From an uncultured SAR116 cluster alpha proteobacterium (GTDB lineage Bacteria; Pseudomonadota; Alphaproteobacteria; Puniceispirillales; Marisalimonadaceae), in NCBI GenBank assembly GCA_902619805.1, contig CACNGC010000003.1, forward strand, positions 124,001-188,000: a stretch of 64,000 nt of DNA, read 5' to 3'. The notes beneath the pieces were generated by a model. The model saw nothing but the letters and a program-made list of their open reading frames with translations. It did no database searches and was not told the origin of the DNA. How positions within the stretch are numbered: the stretch's first letter is position 1; every line of letters starts with the position of its first letter. The position numbers and the translations under genes were made by a program. This document shows, one piece after another, positions 41,888 to 51,788 of the stretch.

Positions 41888-42601
41888 TTATTTGTATTTG
41901 TTACCACAAACTAATTTCCCATTTTGGGAAATACATCCATATTGAAGTTTGAAGTTTTTATTTTCAATCTTATTAGTTTTCGGTAATTTAATAACACAAT
42001 TTTCCAAAAAATCTTTAGAAAATTTATTAGTTTCTAATATTTTTGTTATTTTAGAAACTTTTCCATTATTTGATAATTCTAAAATAGTGAATGAGGGTAA
42101 ACTAATTTTGTTAATGTCATCCTTATAGAAAAAACTTAGATTATTTTTGAAATTAATTATTTCTAAATTATTTTTTTTTGTAAGAATAACAATATCCTTT
42201 ATATCTTCTAAATTATAGGAAAAGAAATTTAAGTTGTAATGCTCATATGATTTTTTGCTTATTGAAAACAATATTGAGCCTTTTGTGAACTCAAAATTTA
42301 TTTTATTTTTATTTTTTAAAATTTTTAAAGAAGAATTTGAAGAGAAACATAATTTTGTATTATCTTGAAAAATAATTGTAGCTGGTTTTTCTCTAGTAAT
42401 TAAATAATCACCAGATTTTATGCTAGTCTCTTCATTTAGGTAAAATCTTTTTCCATGTAAATTTAATACATAAATTTTATTATTAATTTTAGAAATATTT
42501 ATTTCGGAAAAACAAAATTTTGAGAAAAAAATTATGAATGAAAAACATAAAAGGTATTTTAAAAATTTTTTATTCACAGAATTTAAAGAAAAGGTAGTCA
42601 T
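41888..42601 (-). CDS. Secreted FecR-domain-like protein
   Basis: Signal-peptide-like KKFLKYLLCFSFIIFFSKFCFS followed by LNEETSIKSGDYLITREKPATIIFQDNTKLCFSSNSSLKI (FecR-like). Confidence 0.6.
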   Translation of the reverse strand: MTTFSLNSVNKKFLKYLLCFSFIIFFSKFCFSEINISKINNKIYVLNLHGKRFYLNEETSIKSGDYLITREKPATIIFQDNTKLCFSSNSSLKILKNKNKINFEFTKGSILFSISKKSYEHYNLNFFSYNLEDIKDIVILTKKNNLEIINFKNNLSFFYKDDINKISLPSFTILELSNNGKVSKITKILETNKFSKDFLENCVIKLPKTNKIENKNFKLQYGCISQNGKLVCGNKYK

Positions 42602-42618
42602 AGAATTTATGACTACCT
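42592..42618 (-). terminator. Probable hairpin terminator downstream of the BMP substrate-binding gene
   Basis: Perfect 11-bp arms AGGTAGTCATA/TATGACTACCT, 5-nt loop, followed on the minus strand by TTTTC. Confidence 0.6.
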
Positions 42619-42626
42619 ATTTAAAA

Positions 42627-43736
42627 CTAACCAGGAACTTTACCATTTACACCTTGTAAATAATAATTCATTCCCCATAAAGCACCATCATCAAGGGCTT
42701 TACCTGCAGGGATTATTTCTTTACCTGTGTTATCAATTAATGGACCTGCAAAAATGTTTATTTTTCCAGTTTTAATGCCATCTAGCGCTTCTTGAGCTTT
42801 TTGAGCAACATTTGCTGGCATATTTTGGAATTTGGAGATCACCAACATATCTGATTTTATACCACCCCAAACATTTCCAGGCCAATGGTTAGGACTATCC
42901 CCAGTGTTCCATTTTCCATTTCTTAGTTCCTCAATTTTCTTTATGTAGTAAGGACCCCAGTTATTTATTGAAGCAAACAATTGAGCTTTAGGAGCAAAAG
43001 CTGACATATCTGTTGATTGACCAAAGCCCATAGCTCCATTTTTCTCAGCTATTTGAAGCATAGCAGGAGAATCTGTATGTTGCGCTAACACATCAGCGCC
43101 TTCTGCGATATGAACCTTTGCAGCATCTGCTTCTTTAACGGGATCATACCATGTGTTTGCCCATATAACAGATATTGAAGCATCTTTATTTACAGACTTT
43201 AAGCCTTGAGCAAAAGCATTAATTCCCATTATAACTTCAGCTATTGGATAAGCTCCAATATATCCGATTTTGTTAGTTTTGGTCATTAAACCAGCTACAA
43301 CGCCTTGTATGTATCTACCCTCATAAAATCTGATATTACCAGTTGCAACATTCTTAGACCTTTTATAGCCTGTAATATGCTCAAACTTTACATTCGGGAA
43401 TTCTTTAGCAACTTTTAAAGTTGGTTCCATATAACCAAATGAGGTTGTAAAAATAATTTCATTTCCTTGTTTTGCTAATTCTCTAATCACTCTGGTGGCA
43501 TCAGGCCCCTCGGGAACATTTTCAACTACAGAGACTTTAACATCTTTGCCAAATCGCTTTTCAACCATTTTTTTCCCAAGCTCATGGGCATATGTCCAGC
43601 CATGGTCTCCTGGTGTTGTTAAATAAACAAAACCTACTTTTGTTGGGTTTTCGGCAAAAGCACTTGAAATCCCAAAAAATAAAACTGATATACTTATAGC
43701 AATCAGTGAAAAAATACGCATACTAAATTTTATCAT
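42627..43736 (-). CDS. BMP family ABC transporter substrate-binding protein
   Basis: Signal peptide; VGFVYLTTPGDHGWTYAHELGKK; IFTTSFGYMEPTLKVAKEFPNVKFEHITGYK. Confidence 0.93.
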   Translation of the reverse strand: MIKFSMRIFSLIAISISVLFFGISSAFAENPTKVGFVYLTTPGDHGWTYAHELGKKMVEKRFGKDVKVSVVENVPEGPDATRVIRELAKQGNEIIFTTSFGYMEPTLKVAKEFPNVKFEHITGYKRSKNVATGNIRFYEGRYIQGVVAGLMTKTNKIGYIGAYPIAEVIMGINAFAQGLKSVNKDASISVIWANTWYDPVKEADAAKVHIAEGADVLAQHTDSPAMLQIAEKNGAMGFGQSTDMSAFAPKAQLFASINNWGPYYIKKIEELRNGKWNTGDSPNHWPGNVWGGIKSDMLVISKFQNMPANVAQKAQEALDGIKTGKINIFAGPLIDNTGKEIIPAGKALDDGALWGMNYYLQGVNGKVPG

Positions 43737-43845
43737 AACAAACTCCTAAATTAATGTTAAAATCTTAGAGTGAATCCTCAAAATAACAATAAAAAAAGAT
43801 TAAATTTTTAATAAAATTTTATGAATGCAAATAAATTCTACAATT

Positions 43846-44757
43846 TTATTGACTACCAAAAAAAGGTTTACCAAGTGATGACGGTACGACACTATTATTT
43901 TTAGATAATCTTCCTGAAATCATTGTTAAAGCAATAATTGTTGCTATATAAGGCATCATTGAAAGTAACTGTGAAGGGATAGCCCAACCCCTTGCTTGTC
44001 CAACTAGTTGCGCAATAGTTATCCCACCAAAAATTAGAGCGCCAACAATAATGCGCCAGGGTATCCAAGAAGCAAAGACGACTAAAGCAAGTGCAATCCA
44101 TCCTCTACCAGCTGTCATGCCCTCTGACCAATGAGGTGTTAACACAAGAGGAATATAAGCTCCTCCAATTCCTGCACACATTCCACCAAAACAAGTTGCA
44201 TACCATCTTATTTTTTTTACTGGATATCCTACTGAGTGTGCGCTTTGATGATCATCTCCAACCGCCCTTAAAATAATTCCTGATTTTGAATACTTTAAAA
44301 ATAATGATGTAAAAATAATAATCGCTATAGATAAATATGCTACAAAATCTTGTTTGAATAAAATATTACCGAATAGAGGAATATCTGATAATAAAAAAAT
44401 TTCTATTTTGGGTAAAGAAGGTATGGTCTTGCCAACTAAAGGTGCTCCTGCTAACCCAGTAAGACCAGTAGCAAATATAGTTAAACCTAAACCAGTAGCA
44501 ACTTGATTAGTCATGAAATTAATTGTAAATGCAGAAAAAATTGATGCCATTAGTACACCTGATAATGCTCCTGCAATTATTCCGTAATAAGGGTTTTCAA
44601 GCCATAAAACAGCTCCTAGAGCACCCACAGCTCCGCTTAACATCATCCCTTCAACTCCGAGATTTAAAATCCCACTCTTTTCAGCAATTAGTTCACCTAT
44701 GGCTGCAAGTAATAATGGGATTGAAGTTGCTATAATAGTTAAGATTAATGCTTCCAT
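43846..44757 (-). CDS. ABC transporter permease (nucleoside/BMP type)
   Basis: LLAAIGELIAEKSGILNLGVEGMMLSGA; cluster context. Confidence 0.92.
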   Translation of the reverse strand: MEALILTIIATSIPLLLAAIGELIAEKSGILNLGVEGMMLSGAVGALGAVLWLENPYYGIIAGALSGVLMASIFSAFTINFMTNQVATGLGLTIFATGLTGLAGAPLVGKTIPSLPKIEIFLLSDIPLFGNILFKQDFVAYLSIAIIIFTSLFLKYSKSGIILRAVGDDHQSAHSVGYPVKKIRWYATCFGGMCAGIGGAYIPLVLTPHWSEGMTAGRGWIALALVVFASWIPWRIIVGALIFGGITIAQLVGQARGWAIPSQLLSMMPYIATIIALTMISGRLSKNNSVVPSSLGKPFFGSQ

Positions 44758-45836
44758 TATTTTTTACCTTCAGACCACTTTATCTTGTATTTTTGAAGAG
44801 TTTCACCCGTTAACAAAAAAAAGAGCAAAATTCCTTCAAACAAACCTGTTACAACTTTTGGTATACCCATAGTCATTTGAGCATTATCAGCACCAAGCTT
44901 GACTGTTGCTATAATTATTCCAGCGAATAAAATTCCAACAGGGCTTAATCTTCCAAGAAAAGCAACAATTATTGCTGTAAAACCATAATCAAAAGACACC
45001 TCTGGTTGTAATTGACCTATATTTGCTGACACTTCAATTACTCCTGCAACCCCAGCTAAGCCACCAGATAATAAAAGAACAGTTATAGTAATTGAATTTC
45101 GCTTAAAACCTGCAAATTTTGCTGCTTGTGGTGCAGATCCTAATACATTGATTTTAAAACCACCTAAAGTTTTGTTAACAAAAATCCAAGAAACAGGTAC
45201 TAATAAAAAAACAAACAAAATCCCATAATGAAGTTGTCCAAGAAAACCAATTCCTGGAAAAGGTATTTTATTTATTAATGCCCCTTCAGGATAGGGTTTA
45301 GAGAGTGGAAAGCCAAAGCTCATTGGATCGCGTAATGGACCTCTTACAATAAAATCAATAAATAACATTGCAACATAAACCAGCATCAAACTTACTAAAA
45401 TCTCATTTACATTTAATTTAGTTTTTAAAATTGCTGGTATAAATGCCCATAATGCTCCCCCTACAAAGCCAGCTAAGATAGTAATTAGTAAAAAGAATTT
45501 TGTTTCAATATTTGGAAATGACAATGCTATAAAACCAGCTAACAAAGCTCCCATAATAAATTGACCTTCAGCACCAATATTCCAAACATTAGACTTAAAA
45601 CATAACATCAAACCAGTACCAATGATAATTAGTGGGCAAGCCTTAACTAATATATCACTAATACGGTCTATTCTTGAGAAAGGAGACACAAAGATTTGAT
45701 AAAGAGTTTCAAGTGGGTTGTAACCTAAGAACGTGAAAATTAGTAAACCAAAAAATATTGTAAAAAATATAGATAATATAGGTGCTATGATTATCCAGTT
45801 TTTTGAAACTTTATCTCTTGGTATGAAAGTAATCAT
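44757..45836 (-). CDS. ABC transporter permease (nucleoside/BMP type)
   Basis: GLMLCFKSNVWNIGAEGQFIMGALLAGFIAL; cluster context. Confidence 0.92.
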   Translation of the reverse strand: MITFIPRDKVSKNWIIIAPILSIFFTIFFGLLIFTFLGYNPLETLYQIFVSPFSRIDRISDILVKACPLIIIGTGLMLCFKSNVWNIGAEGQFIMGALLAGFIALSFPNIETKFFLLITILAGFVGGALWAFIPAILKTKLNVNEILVSLMLVYVAMLFIDFIVRGPLRDPMSFGFPLSKPYPEGALINKIPFPGIGFLGQLHYGILFVFLLVPVSWIFVNKTLGGFKINVLGSAPQAAKFAGFKRNSITITVLLLSGGLAGVAGVIEVSANIGQLQPEVSFDYGFTAIIVAFLGRLSPVGILFAGIIIATVKLGADNAQMTMGIPKVVTGLFEGILLFFLLTGETLQKYKIKWSEGKK

Positions 45837-47389
45837 TTAATAGGGTCCATTTTTTGATTTTCTCTATTTTTACCACCCATTAATAATCCGACATCAGTTG
45901 CTGTTATTTCTCTGACATCAAATATTTCACTCAAGAAACCTTCATTTATTACACAAATCTTATCTGACAATTCAAAAATTTCTTCCAAATCTTGACTTAT
46001 TAAGATAACTGCTTTTCCACTTTGAGAGAGATCTAATAATTTTTGCCTAATTGCAGTTGCTGCACCAATATCAACACCCCAAGTTGGTTGAGAAAAAATA
46101 GCAACTTTAGGATTGTTGGCTAAAGATCTTCCCAGAATAAATTTTTGTAAATTTCCTCCAGATAATTGACTAGCTAAAGGATTTGTTTCGGGACACCTTA
46201 CATCATTATTTTTAACTATTGTTTTACTTTCATCTAAGCTGTTTTGAGGATTATTTAATAGATTAGTTATCCAACTTTTAGTATTACTATATTTGAAAAA
46301 ATAAGTAAGAAATGTATTTTCACTTAATGTTAGGTTTGGAACTGTAGCGTGGAAAGTTCTCTCTTCTGGTATTGTTTCAATACCAAGTTTTCGTCTTTCA
46401 TTGATATTAGCTTTACCAATAGGTAATTTATCTAAAAGTATCTGGTCATTATTCTTACAATTAATCTCACCACTTAAAATTTCCATTAACTCCACCTGTC
46501 CATTACCAGCAATTCCGGCAACACCTAAAATTTCTCCATAATTCACTTGTAAATTGATATTGGTTAGTGAAATTCCAAATTCATGATCTTTTTGTTTGTT
46601 TAAATTTTTAACCTCAAATGCGATGTTTTTTGAATTTGTTTTAATATTTTTTTTAAGTTGAGTAATTTTTTTACCAACCATTTTCTCTGCTAAAAAATTA
46701 GTTGTTGTTTTTTTAGCGTCAATTGTTTCAATAGATTTTCCAGATTTTAAAATAGTTACTTTATCAGCTAACTCAATTATTTCTTCTAATTTATGGCTTA
46801 TATAAAGTATAGAGCATCCAGATGATGCAAGTCTTTTTAAAATTTTAAATAAATTTTTTATTTCTTGAGGAGTAAGGACTGAAGTTGGTTCATCCATAAT
46901 TAATAAATTTGGATTTTGCATTAAGCATCTAATAATCTCAACTCTTTGTTTTTCGCCAACAGATAATTCACTAACTAATTTTAAAGGATCAATAAACAAT
47001 TCCCATTCTTTTGACAATTTTGTAATCTTATTAACTACTTCACTGAACTTGATTTTATTATCTAGCGCTATCAAAATATTTTCTGCAACTGTGAGAGCAG
47101 GGAAAAGAGAAAAATGTTGAAAAACCATTCCTATTCCATTTTTACGAGCTATGTTAGGTGATGTTATAGAAATTTTTTGGTTGTTAATTTCAATTGATCC
47201 ACTGTCTGGCTGAAGTACACCATAAAATATTTTTACCAAGGTTGATTTACCAGCACCATTTTCTCCCAAGAGTGCATGTATTTGTCCTTTAGCAATAGAA
47301 ATATCAATATTTTGATTTGCAACAAAATTACCAAAGGATTTACAAATTTTTCTTGCTTTTAAAAGAATATTTAATTCTTTTTTGGGCAT
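45833..47389 (-). CDS. ABC transporter ATP-binding protein (two ATPase domains, nucleoside/BMP type)
   Basis: GENGAGKSTLVKIFYGVLQPDSG; ELSVGEKQRVEIIRCL; LSGGNLQKFILGRSL. Confidence 0.93.
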   Translation of the reverse strand: MPKKELNILLKARKICKSFGNFVANQNIDISIAKGQIHALLGENGAGKSTLVKIFYGVLQPDSGSIEINNQKISITSPNIARKNGIGMVFQHFSLFPALTVAENILIALDNKIKFSEVVNKITKLSKEWELFIDPLKLVSELSVGEKQRVEIIRCLMQNPNLLIMDEPTSVLTPQEIKNLFKILKRLASSGCSILYISHKLEEIIELADKVTILKSGKSIETIDAKKTTTNFLAEKMVGKKITQLKKNIKTNSKNIAFEVKNLNKQKDHEFGISLTNINLQVNYGEILGVAGIAGNGQVELMEILSGEINCKNNDQILLDKLPIGKANINERRKLGIETIPEERTFHATVPNLTLSENTFLTYFFKYSNTKSWITNLLNNPQNSLDESKTIVKNNDVRCPETNPLASQLSGGNLQKFILGRSLANNPKVAIFSQPTWGVDIGAATAIRQKLLDLSQSGKAVILISQDLEEIFELSDKICVINEGFLSEIFDVREITATDVGLLMGGKNRENQKMDPIK

Positions 47390-47454
47390 TAAAACACCTT
47401 ATTTAATTAAAATTTAATAAATTAAAAATGAGGATAACAAAGAAATATAAGTAA

Positions 47455-47640
47455 TCAATTCTTTTGTTTCGAAGTTTTTAGTATTAGAAAAATTAAAATT
47501 GCAACTGATATAAATATAATTGAAATAAATAAATTGAAGTTGCTGACATGCATTTTGTTAAACCCACATGCAAATATTATAGCTGTTGCAATTATTATCA
47601 TTAACCAATGAATAGGTTTTCCTAAAAATATTTTATTCAT
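47455..47640 (-). CDS. Small two-TM hypothetical protein coupled to the TRAP permease
   Basis: 61 aa, two hydrophobic segments; ATG overlaps the TRAP permease stop (ATGA). Confidence 0.7.
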   Translation of the reverse strand: MNKIFLGKPIHWLMIIIATAIIFACGFNKMHVSNFNLFISIIFISVAILIFLILKTSKQKN

Positions 47641-49652
47641 GTTGAAACCTTCAACCTGAAATTAAGCTTTCCTTGTAGATAATATATTATCATTAATATG
47701 AGTACACCTATTAAATTGTAGTAAATACCATCTATCCCATAAATATTTTGCAATGGTGGTATTAATAGAGTTACTGACCCTATTAAAGCCAAGGTTCGTT
47801 TAAACGCATTAAGTTTACCATTAAACCAACCTTCTAGGCCTAATGTCATACACCAATAAGCTAATAGAACTGAAATTAAACTATAAACACTCCATAATAT
47901 TGGTCCCTCCATCAACAATGAGGGGTTATAAACAAATGCAAAGGGGACAATATATTTTGCTATTCCAACCTTGCTTGACTCAACTGCTGTTGACATTGGA
48001 GGAGATTTTGCTAGCGCCGCACCCGCAAAAGATGCCAGCGCAACAGGAGGTGTTATTGTTGAAACAACACCAAAATAAAATGCAAACATATGAGCTGCAA
48101 TTGGCAAGATGCCAGATTCAATTAATGATGGAACTATAAGTGCAGCAACTGTAATATAAACAGCAGTTGTAGTCATTCCCATACCTAGAATAATCGCAGA
48201 GATAGCTGTTAAGCATAATAATATGAATAAAACACCACCTGATAGATCTATAACTGATTGTGTGAATTTAAGCCCTAGACCCGAAACAAAAACGGAGCCA
48301 ATAATTATTCCAGCACAAGCACATGCTATTGTAACTGGTACAGTTGATTTAATACCACTTTCAAATGCTCCTAATATATCTACAACTGACATCCTTGTAT
48401 TCTTTTTAATAAAACTTAGAATAATAACTGACACAATACTCCAAAAACCAGCTGTCATAGCTGTTTTGCCATAAATCAGTAGACCAATTAGAACAGCTAG
48501 TGAAAGCAACATATGGCCTCCACCTTTAAGAACTTCTATTACATTTGGTAAAACAGACTTGTCAATTTTTTCAATTCCATGTTTTTCTGCTTCAACATGA
48601 ACCATAAAATAGATTGTAGTAAAATATAAAAATGCAGGAATTATTGCTGCAAGGATTACATATGAATATGGAGCTTCAAGAAATTCAGCCATTATGAAAG
48701 CAGCTGCACCCATTATTGGAGGTGTTATTTGTCCACCTGATGAAGCGCATGCTTCAACAGCTGCAGCAAATTTAGCTCTATAACCATAATTTTTCATAAG
48801 TGGAATAGTAAATGATCCAGTGGTTACAACGTTTGCAACGGCTGATCCATAAACAGTGCCTGTCATTCCTGATGCAACAACAGCAGCTTTTGCTGGACCA
48901 CCAGTTCTATGTCCGGTCATTGCAATAGCAAGATCAACAAAAAATCTTCCTACTCCTGATCTAATAAGTATACCTCCAAATATTATAAAAAGGACAATAT
49001 AAGTTGAAGCCACATAGAGTGGTATTCCATATATTCCATCAGATGTCATAAATAAAGTGTCTATATATTTTGCAAGCCTTGTTGGAGGGCCATAAAAAAA
49101 TCCAAAAAATTTATTAGCGTAAAGAGCGTGTAACATGAAAAAACCTGCTACCATAACCATTGCCCACCCTACGGCTCTTCTTGTTGCATCTAAAACTAAA
49201 AAAATCAAAATGGAACCAACTATTATATCGCCAATATATTTGTCTCCATATCTCATCATGAAATTTTCAACATCCCATGTGGTCCACAATTGAACAAATA
49301 TAATTGAAAGTATTATAGTTAAATCATATCCATACCCAAAAACCCTTAATAAATTTCCTTTTTTGTCATCATTTATGAAAAGTGGATCTTTGATACTATT
49401 TCTAAATAATGGATATATAAAAACAGCTAAAACCATCATTGCTGATAGGTGGGTAGACCTAAAAGATCTTCCTTCAGGTGTTCCATAAACGGCTACAAAT
49501 AGATGATAAAATGCTAATCCTACAGACAACCAAGTGCAAAGAACAATTATCCAATAATAAATTGTTTTATCTTTGTTCCATTCTAATAGTTCATCAAGAA
49601 AACTCAATTCCTTAATTTCATTATAAACTAGTTTTTTTGAAGTTTCAGCCAT
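47637..49652 (-). CDS. TRAP transporter fused permease (TAXI type)
   Basis: 671 aa polytopic; AAVEACASSGGQITPPIMGAAAFIMAEFL; FGVVSTITPPVALASFAGAALA. Confidence 0.94.
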   Translation of the reverse strand: MAETSKKLVYNEIKELSFLDELLEWNKDKTIYYWIIVLCTWLSVGLAFYHLFVAVYGTPEGRSFRSTHLSAMMVLAVFIYPLFRNSIKDPLFINDDKKGNLLRVFGYGYDLTIILSIIFVQLWTTWDVENFMMRYGDKYIGDIIVGSILIFLVLDATRRAVGWAMVMVAGFFMLHALYANKFFGFFYGPPTRLAKYIDTLFMTSDGIYGIPLYVASTYIVLFIIFGGILIRSGVGRFFVDLAIAMTGHRTGGPAKAAVVASGMTGTVYGSAVANVVTTGSFTIPLMKNYGYRAKFAAAVEACASSGGQITPPIMGAAAFIMAEFLEAPYSYVILAAIIPAFLYFTTIYFMVHVEAEKHGIEKIDKSVLPNVIEVLKGGGHMLLSLAVLIGLLIYGKTAMTAGFWSIVSVIILSFIKKNTRMSVVDILGAFESGIKSTVPVTIACACAGIIIGSVFVSGLGLKFTQSVIDLSGGVLFILLCLTAISAIILGMGMTTTAVYITVAALIVPSLIESGILPIAAHMFAFYFGVVSTITPPVALASFAGAALAKSPPMSTAVESSKVGIAKYIVPFAFVYNPSLLMEGPILWSVYSLISVLLAYWCMTLGLEGWFNGKLNAFKRTLALIGSVTLLIPPLQNIYGIDGIYYNLIGVLILMIIYYLQGKLNFRLKVST

Positions 49653-49687
49653 AGCAAAAAGGTTTTAAAGATTAGTCATTAGAAAAA

Positions 49688-49714
49688 AGAAAGGCACTTC
49701 TTAGGTGCCTTTCT
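49688..49714 (-). terminator. Intra-operon hairpin between TAXI SBP and TRAP permease
   Basis: Perfect 10-bp arms AGAAAGGCAC/GTGCCTTTCT, 7-nt loop, followed on the minus strand by TTTTTCT. Confidence 0.8.
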
Positions 49715-49723
49715 AAAAATATT

Positions 49724-50680
49724 TTAAAGTACGCCTTGTTCTTTATAGTACTTTGCTGCACCTGGATGTATTGGTACAGCCGCTCCATCAACTGCTTTTT
49801 TAAGAAGCACTTTTTTCCAGACGCTTTTTACCTTTACAAACTCAGCATGATTATCCCAAAATGTCTTAGTCATTTTGTAAACTAGGTCGTCAGACAAATC
49901 TTTATGAACAATCATTGAGGTTACAATACCTAATGTTGGAATATCCTTATCTAGGGATTTGTAGGCACTAGCAGGAATTTTGCCATAAATATAACCTGGG
50001 TTGTTTTTAACAATTCGATCAATTCTGTCTTTTGGAAGACCAATGAATCTTATGCCAGGACTATTTTCAAGTTCAATAAAACTTGCTTGTGGAACTGAAG
50101 TAGCAGCCATGAAAACATCAGCTTGTCCATCTTTCATTAATGCTACAGATTCTTTATAGCTTACCATATGAACAACACCACCATTCTTTTTGATGGTATT
50201 AAAATCATATCCATAGTCTTTTATGATTGATTCACAAAAGGCAGTACCAGTCCATTTAGGTTTTCCTGGACTAATATTTGCGGATTTCATATCTTCAAAA
50301 CCCTTTATTTTTGAGTCAGCTCTTACTGCCACTTGGAAAGCAGCACCATATAAAGTTGCAAAATACCTCACATTCTTTTGAGCTTTCTTGAACTTACCTT
50401 TACCATTATAACCATTTGCAACAGTGTGAGCATAAGTCCATCCAATTTCTGCATCCCCACCATTCACGGATAATACATTTGAAATTCCACCACCTGAAGT
50501 GTTTGAAGTAGATATTCCTTTAATATTACTTTCCATTACTTGCATTACTTTCGCACCTAATGGATACCATGATCCACCTGATGGCCCAGATACCATCCTA
50601 ACAAATTGATCTGCACTTGCAATAGATGAGCCTACCATAAGTGAGGAAGCAATTATTAGCGCACTTGAAAAACGTTTCAT
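49724..50680 (-). CDS. TAXI family TRAP transporter solute-binding protein
   Basis: Signal peptide; VRMVSGPSGGSWYPLGAKVMQVMES; TSGGGISNVLSVNGGDAEIGWTYA. Confidence 0.94.
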   Translation of the reverse strand: MKRFSSALIIASSLMVGSSIASADQFVRMVSGPSGGSWYPLGAKVMQVMESNIKGISTSNTSGGGISNVLSVNGGDAEIGWTYAHTVANGYNGKGKFKKAQKNVRYFATLYGAAFQVAVRADSKIKGFEDMKSANISPGKPKWTGTAFCESIIKDYGYDFNTIKKNGGVVHMVSYKESVALMKDGQADVFMAATSVPQASFIELENSPGIRFIGLPKDRIDRIVKNNPGYIYGKIPASAYKSLDKDIPTLGIVTSMIVHKDLSDDLVYKMTKTFWDNHAEFVKVKSVWKKVLLKKAVDGAAVPIHPGAAKYYKEQGVL

Positions 50681-50849
50681 TTAAACCCCCGAATTAATTA
50701 AGTTATTAAGAAGATAATAGTATCACAATTTATTTTTAAAAAGGTCAAGCTATAGTTCACTTTTTATTAATTAAATTTTTTATAAAGGTTTAATTAGAAA
50801 GAAAAAGAGTGTAGAAATATAATCATAATGCTGCCTGAGGGATTTAAAT

Positions 50850-51788
50850 ATGAATATAAAAAAAGTGAAAGTTACAGAAGTTGGTCCACGCGATGGTTTT
50901 CAATCTGAAAAAACTATTTTAAAAACTGAAGATAAAATAGATGTAATAAATAATTTGATTGATGCTGGTTTCCCGAGAATTGAAGTTTCATCCTTTGTCT
51001 CTCCTAAGGCAATTCCCCAATTAGCAGATGCAGCAACAATTTTAGAAAATGTAAAAAGAAATCATGAAACAACATTAGCAGCATTAGTTCCTAATGCTAA
51101 AGGAGCATTGAGGGCTGTTGACGCAAAATTAGACGAAATAGTTGTTTTTTTATCTGCTTCTGAAAGTCATAATAAAAAGAATGTCAATAGAAGCGTTAAA
51201 GATTCTCTTCTTGGATTTAAAGAGATTGCAGATATTGCAGGTAAAAATAACATACCTATCCAGGGTGATATTGCCACTGCCTTTGGTTGTCCTTTTGAAG
51301 GAAATGTATCAGCTAAAAGATTAGCTGAGATTTCAAAAGAATATAAAAGTATGGGGTTTAAAGGCGTTACTCTTGGTGACACTACTGGCATGGCTACCCC
51401 AACTGTAGTTATTGAAGGTGTTAACGTAATTAGAGATAGGGTTCCTGATTTTGATATAACTCTTCATTTTCATAATACCAGAGGAATTGGGCTTGCAAAT
51501 GTAATGACTGGATTAAATTTAGGAATTACAGATTATGAGAGTTGTTTTGGAGGTATGGGCGGATGCCCATTTGCACCTAATGCAACAGGTAATATTTGTT
51601 CAGAAGATCTAATTTATCTACTTCATGAAATGGGTATTGATACAGGCATAAATTTAGACCAATTAATCAATATTGCAAAAAGAGTTGAAACTTTGGTTGG
51701 TCATAGATTACCTGGTCAGGTCATGAGAGCAGGTCCAAGATTGTTGAAATATACTATGGAAGATGTTCCTACAGCAATTGGAGCCTAA
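50850..51788 (+). CDS. Hydroxymethylglutaryl-CoA lyase family protein
   Basis: VTEVGPRDGFQSEKTI; TLGDTTGMATP; LHFHNTRGIGLANVMTGL; GMGGCPFAPNATGNI. Confidence 0.94.
   Translation: MNIKKVKVTEVGPRDGFQSEKTILKTEDKIDVINNLIDAGFPRIEVSSFVSPKAIPQLADAATILENVKRNHETTLAALVPNAKGALRAVDAKLDEIVVFLSASESHNKKNVNRSVKDSLLGFKEIADIAGKNNIPIQGDIATAFGCPFEGNVSAKRLAEISKEYKSMGFKGVTLGDTTGMATPTVVIEGVNVIRDRVPDFDITLHFHNTRGIGLANVMTGLNLGITDYESCFGGMGGCPFAPNATGNICSEDLIYLLHEMGIDTGINLDQLINIAKRVETLVGHRLPGQVMRAGPRLLKYTMEDVPTAIGA

Noticed and set aside
51142-51324. Plus-strand 60-aa ORF inside the HMG-CoA-lyase-like gene
   Set aside because: Out-of-frame overlap with a conserved gene
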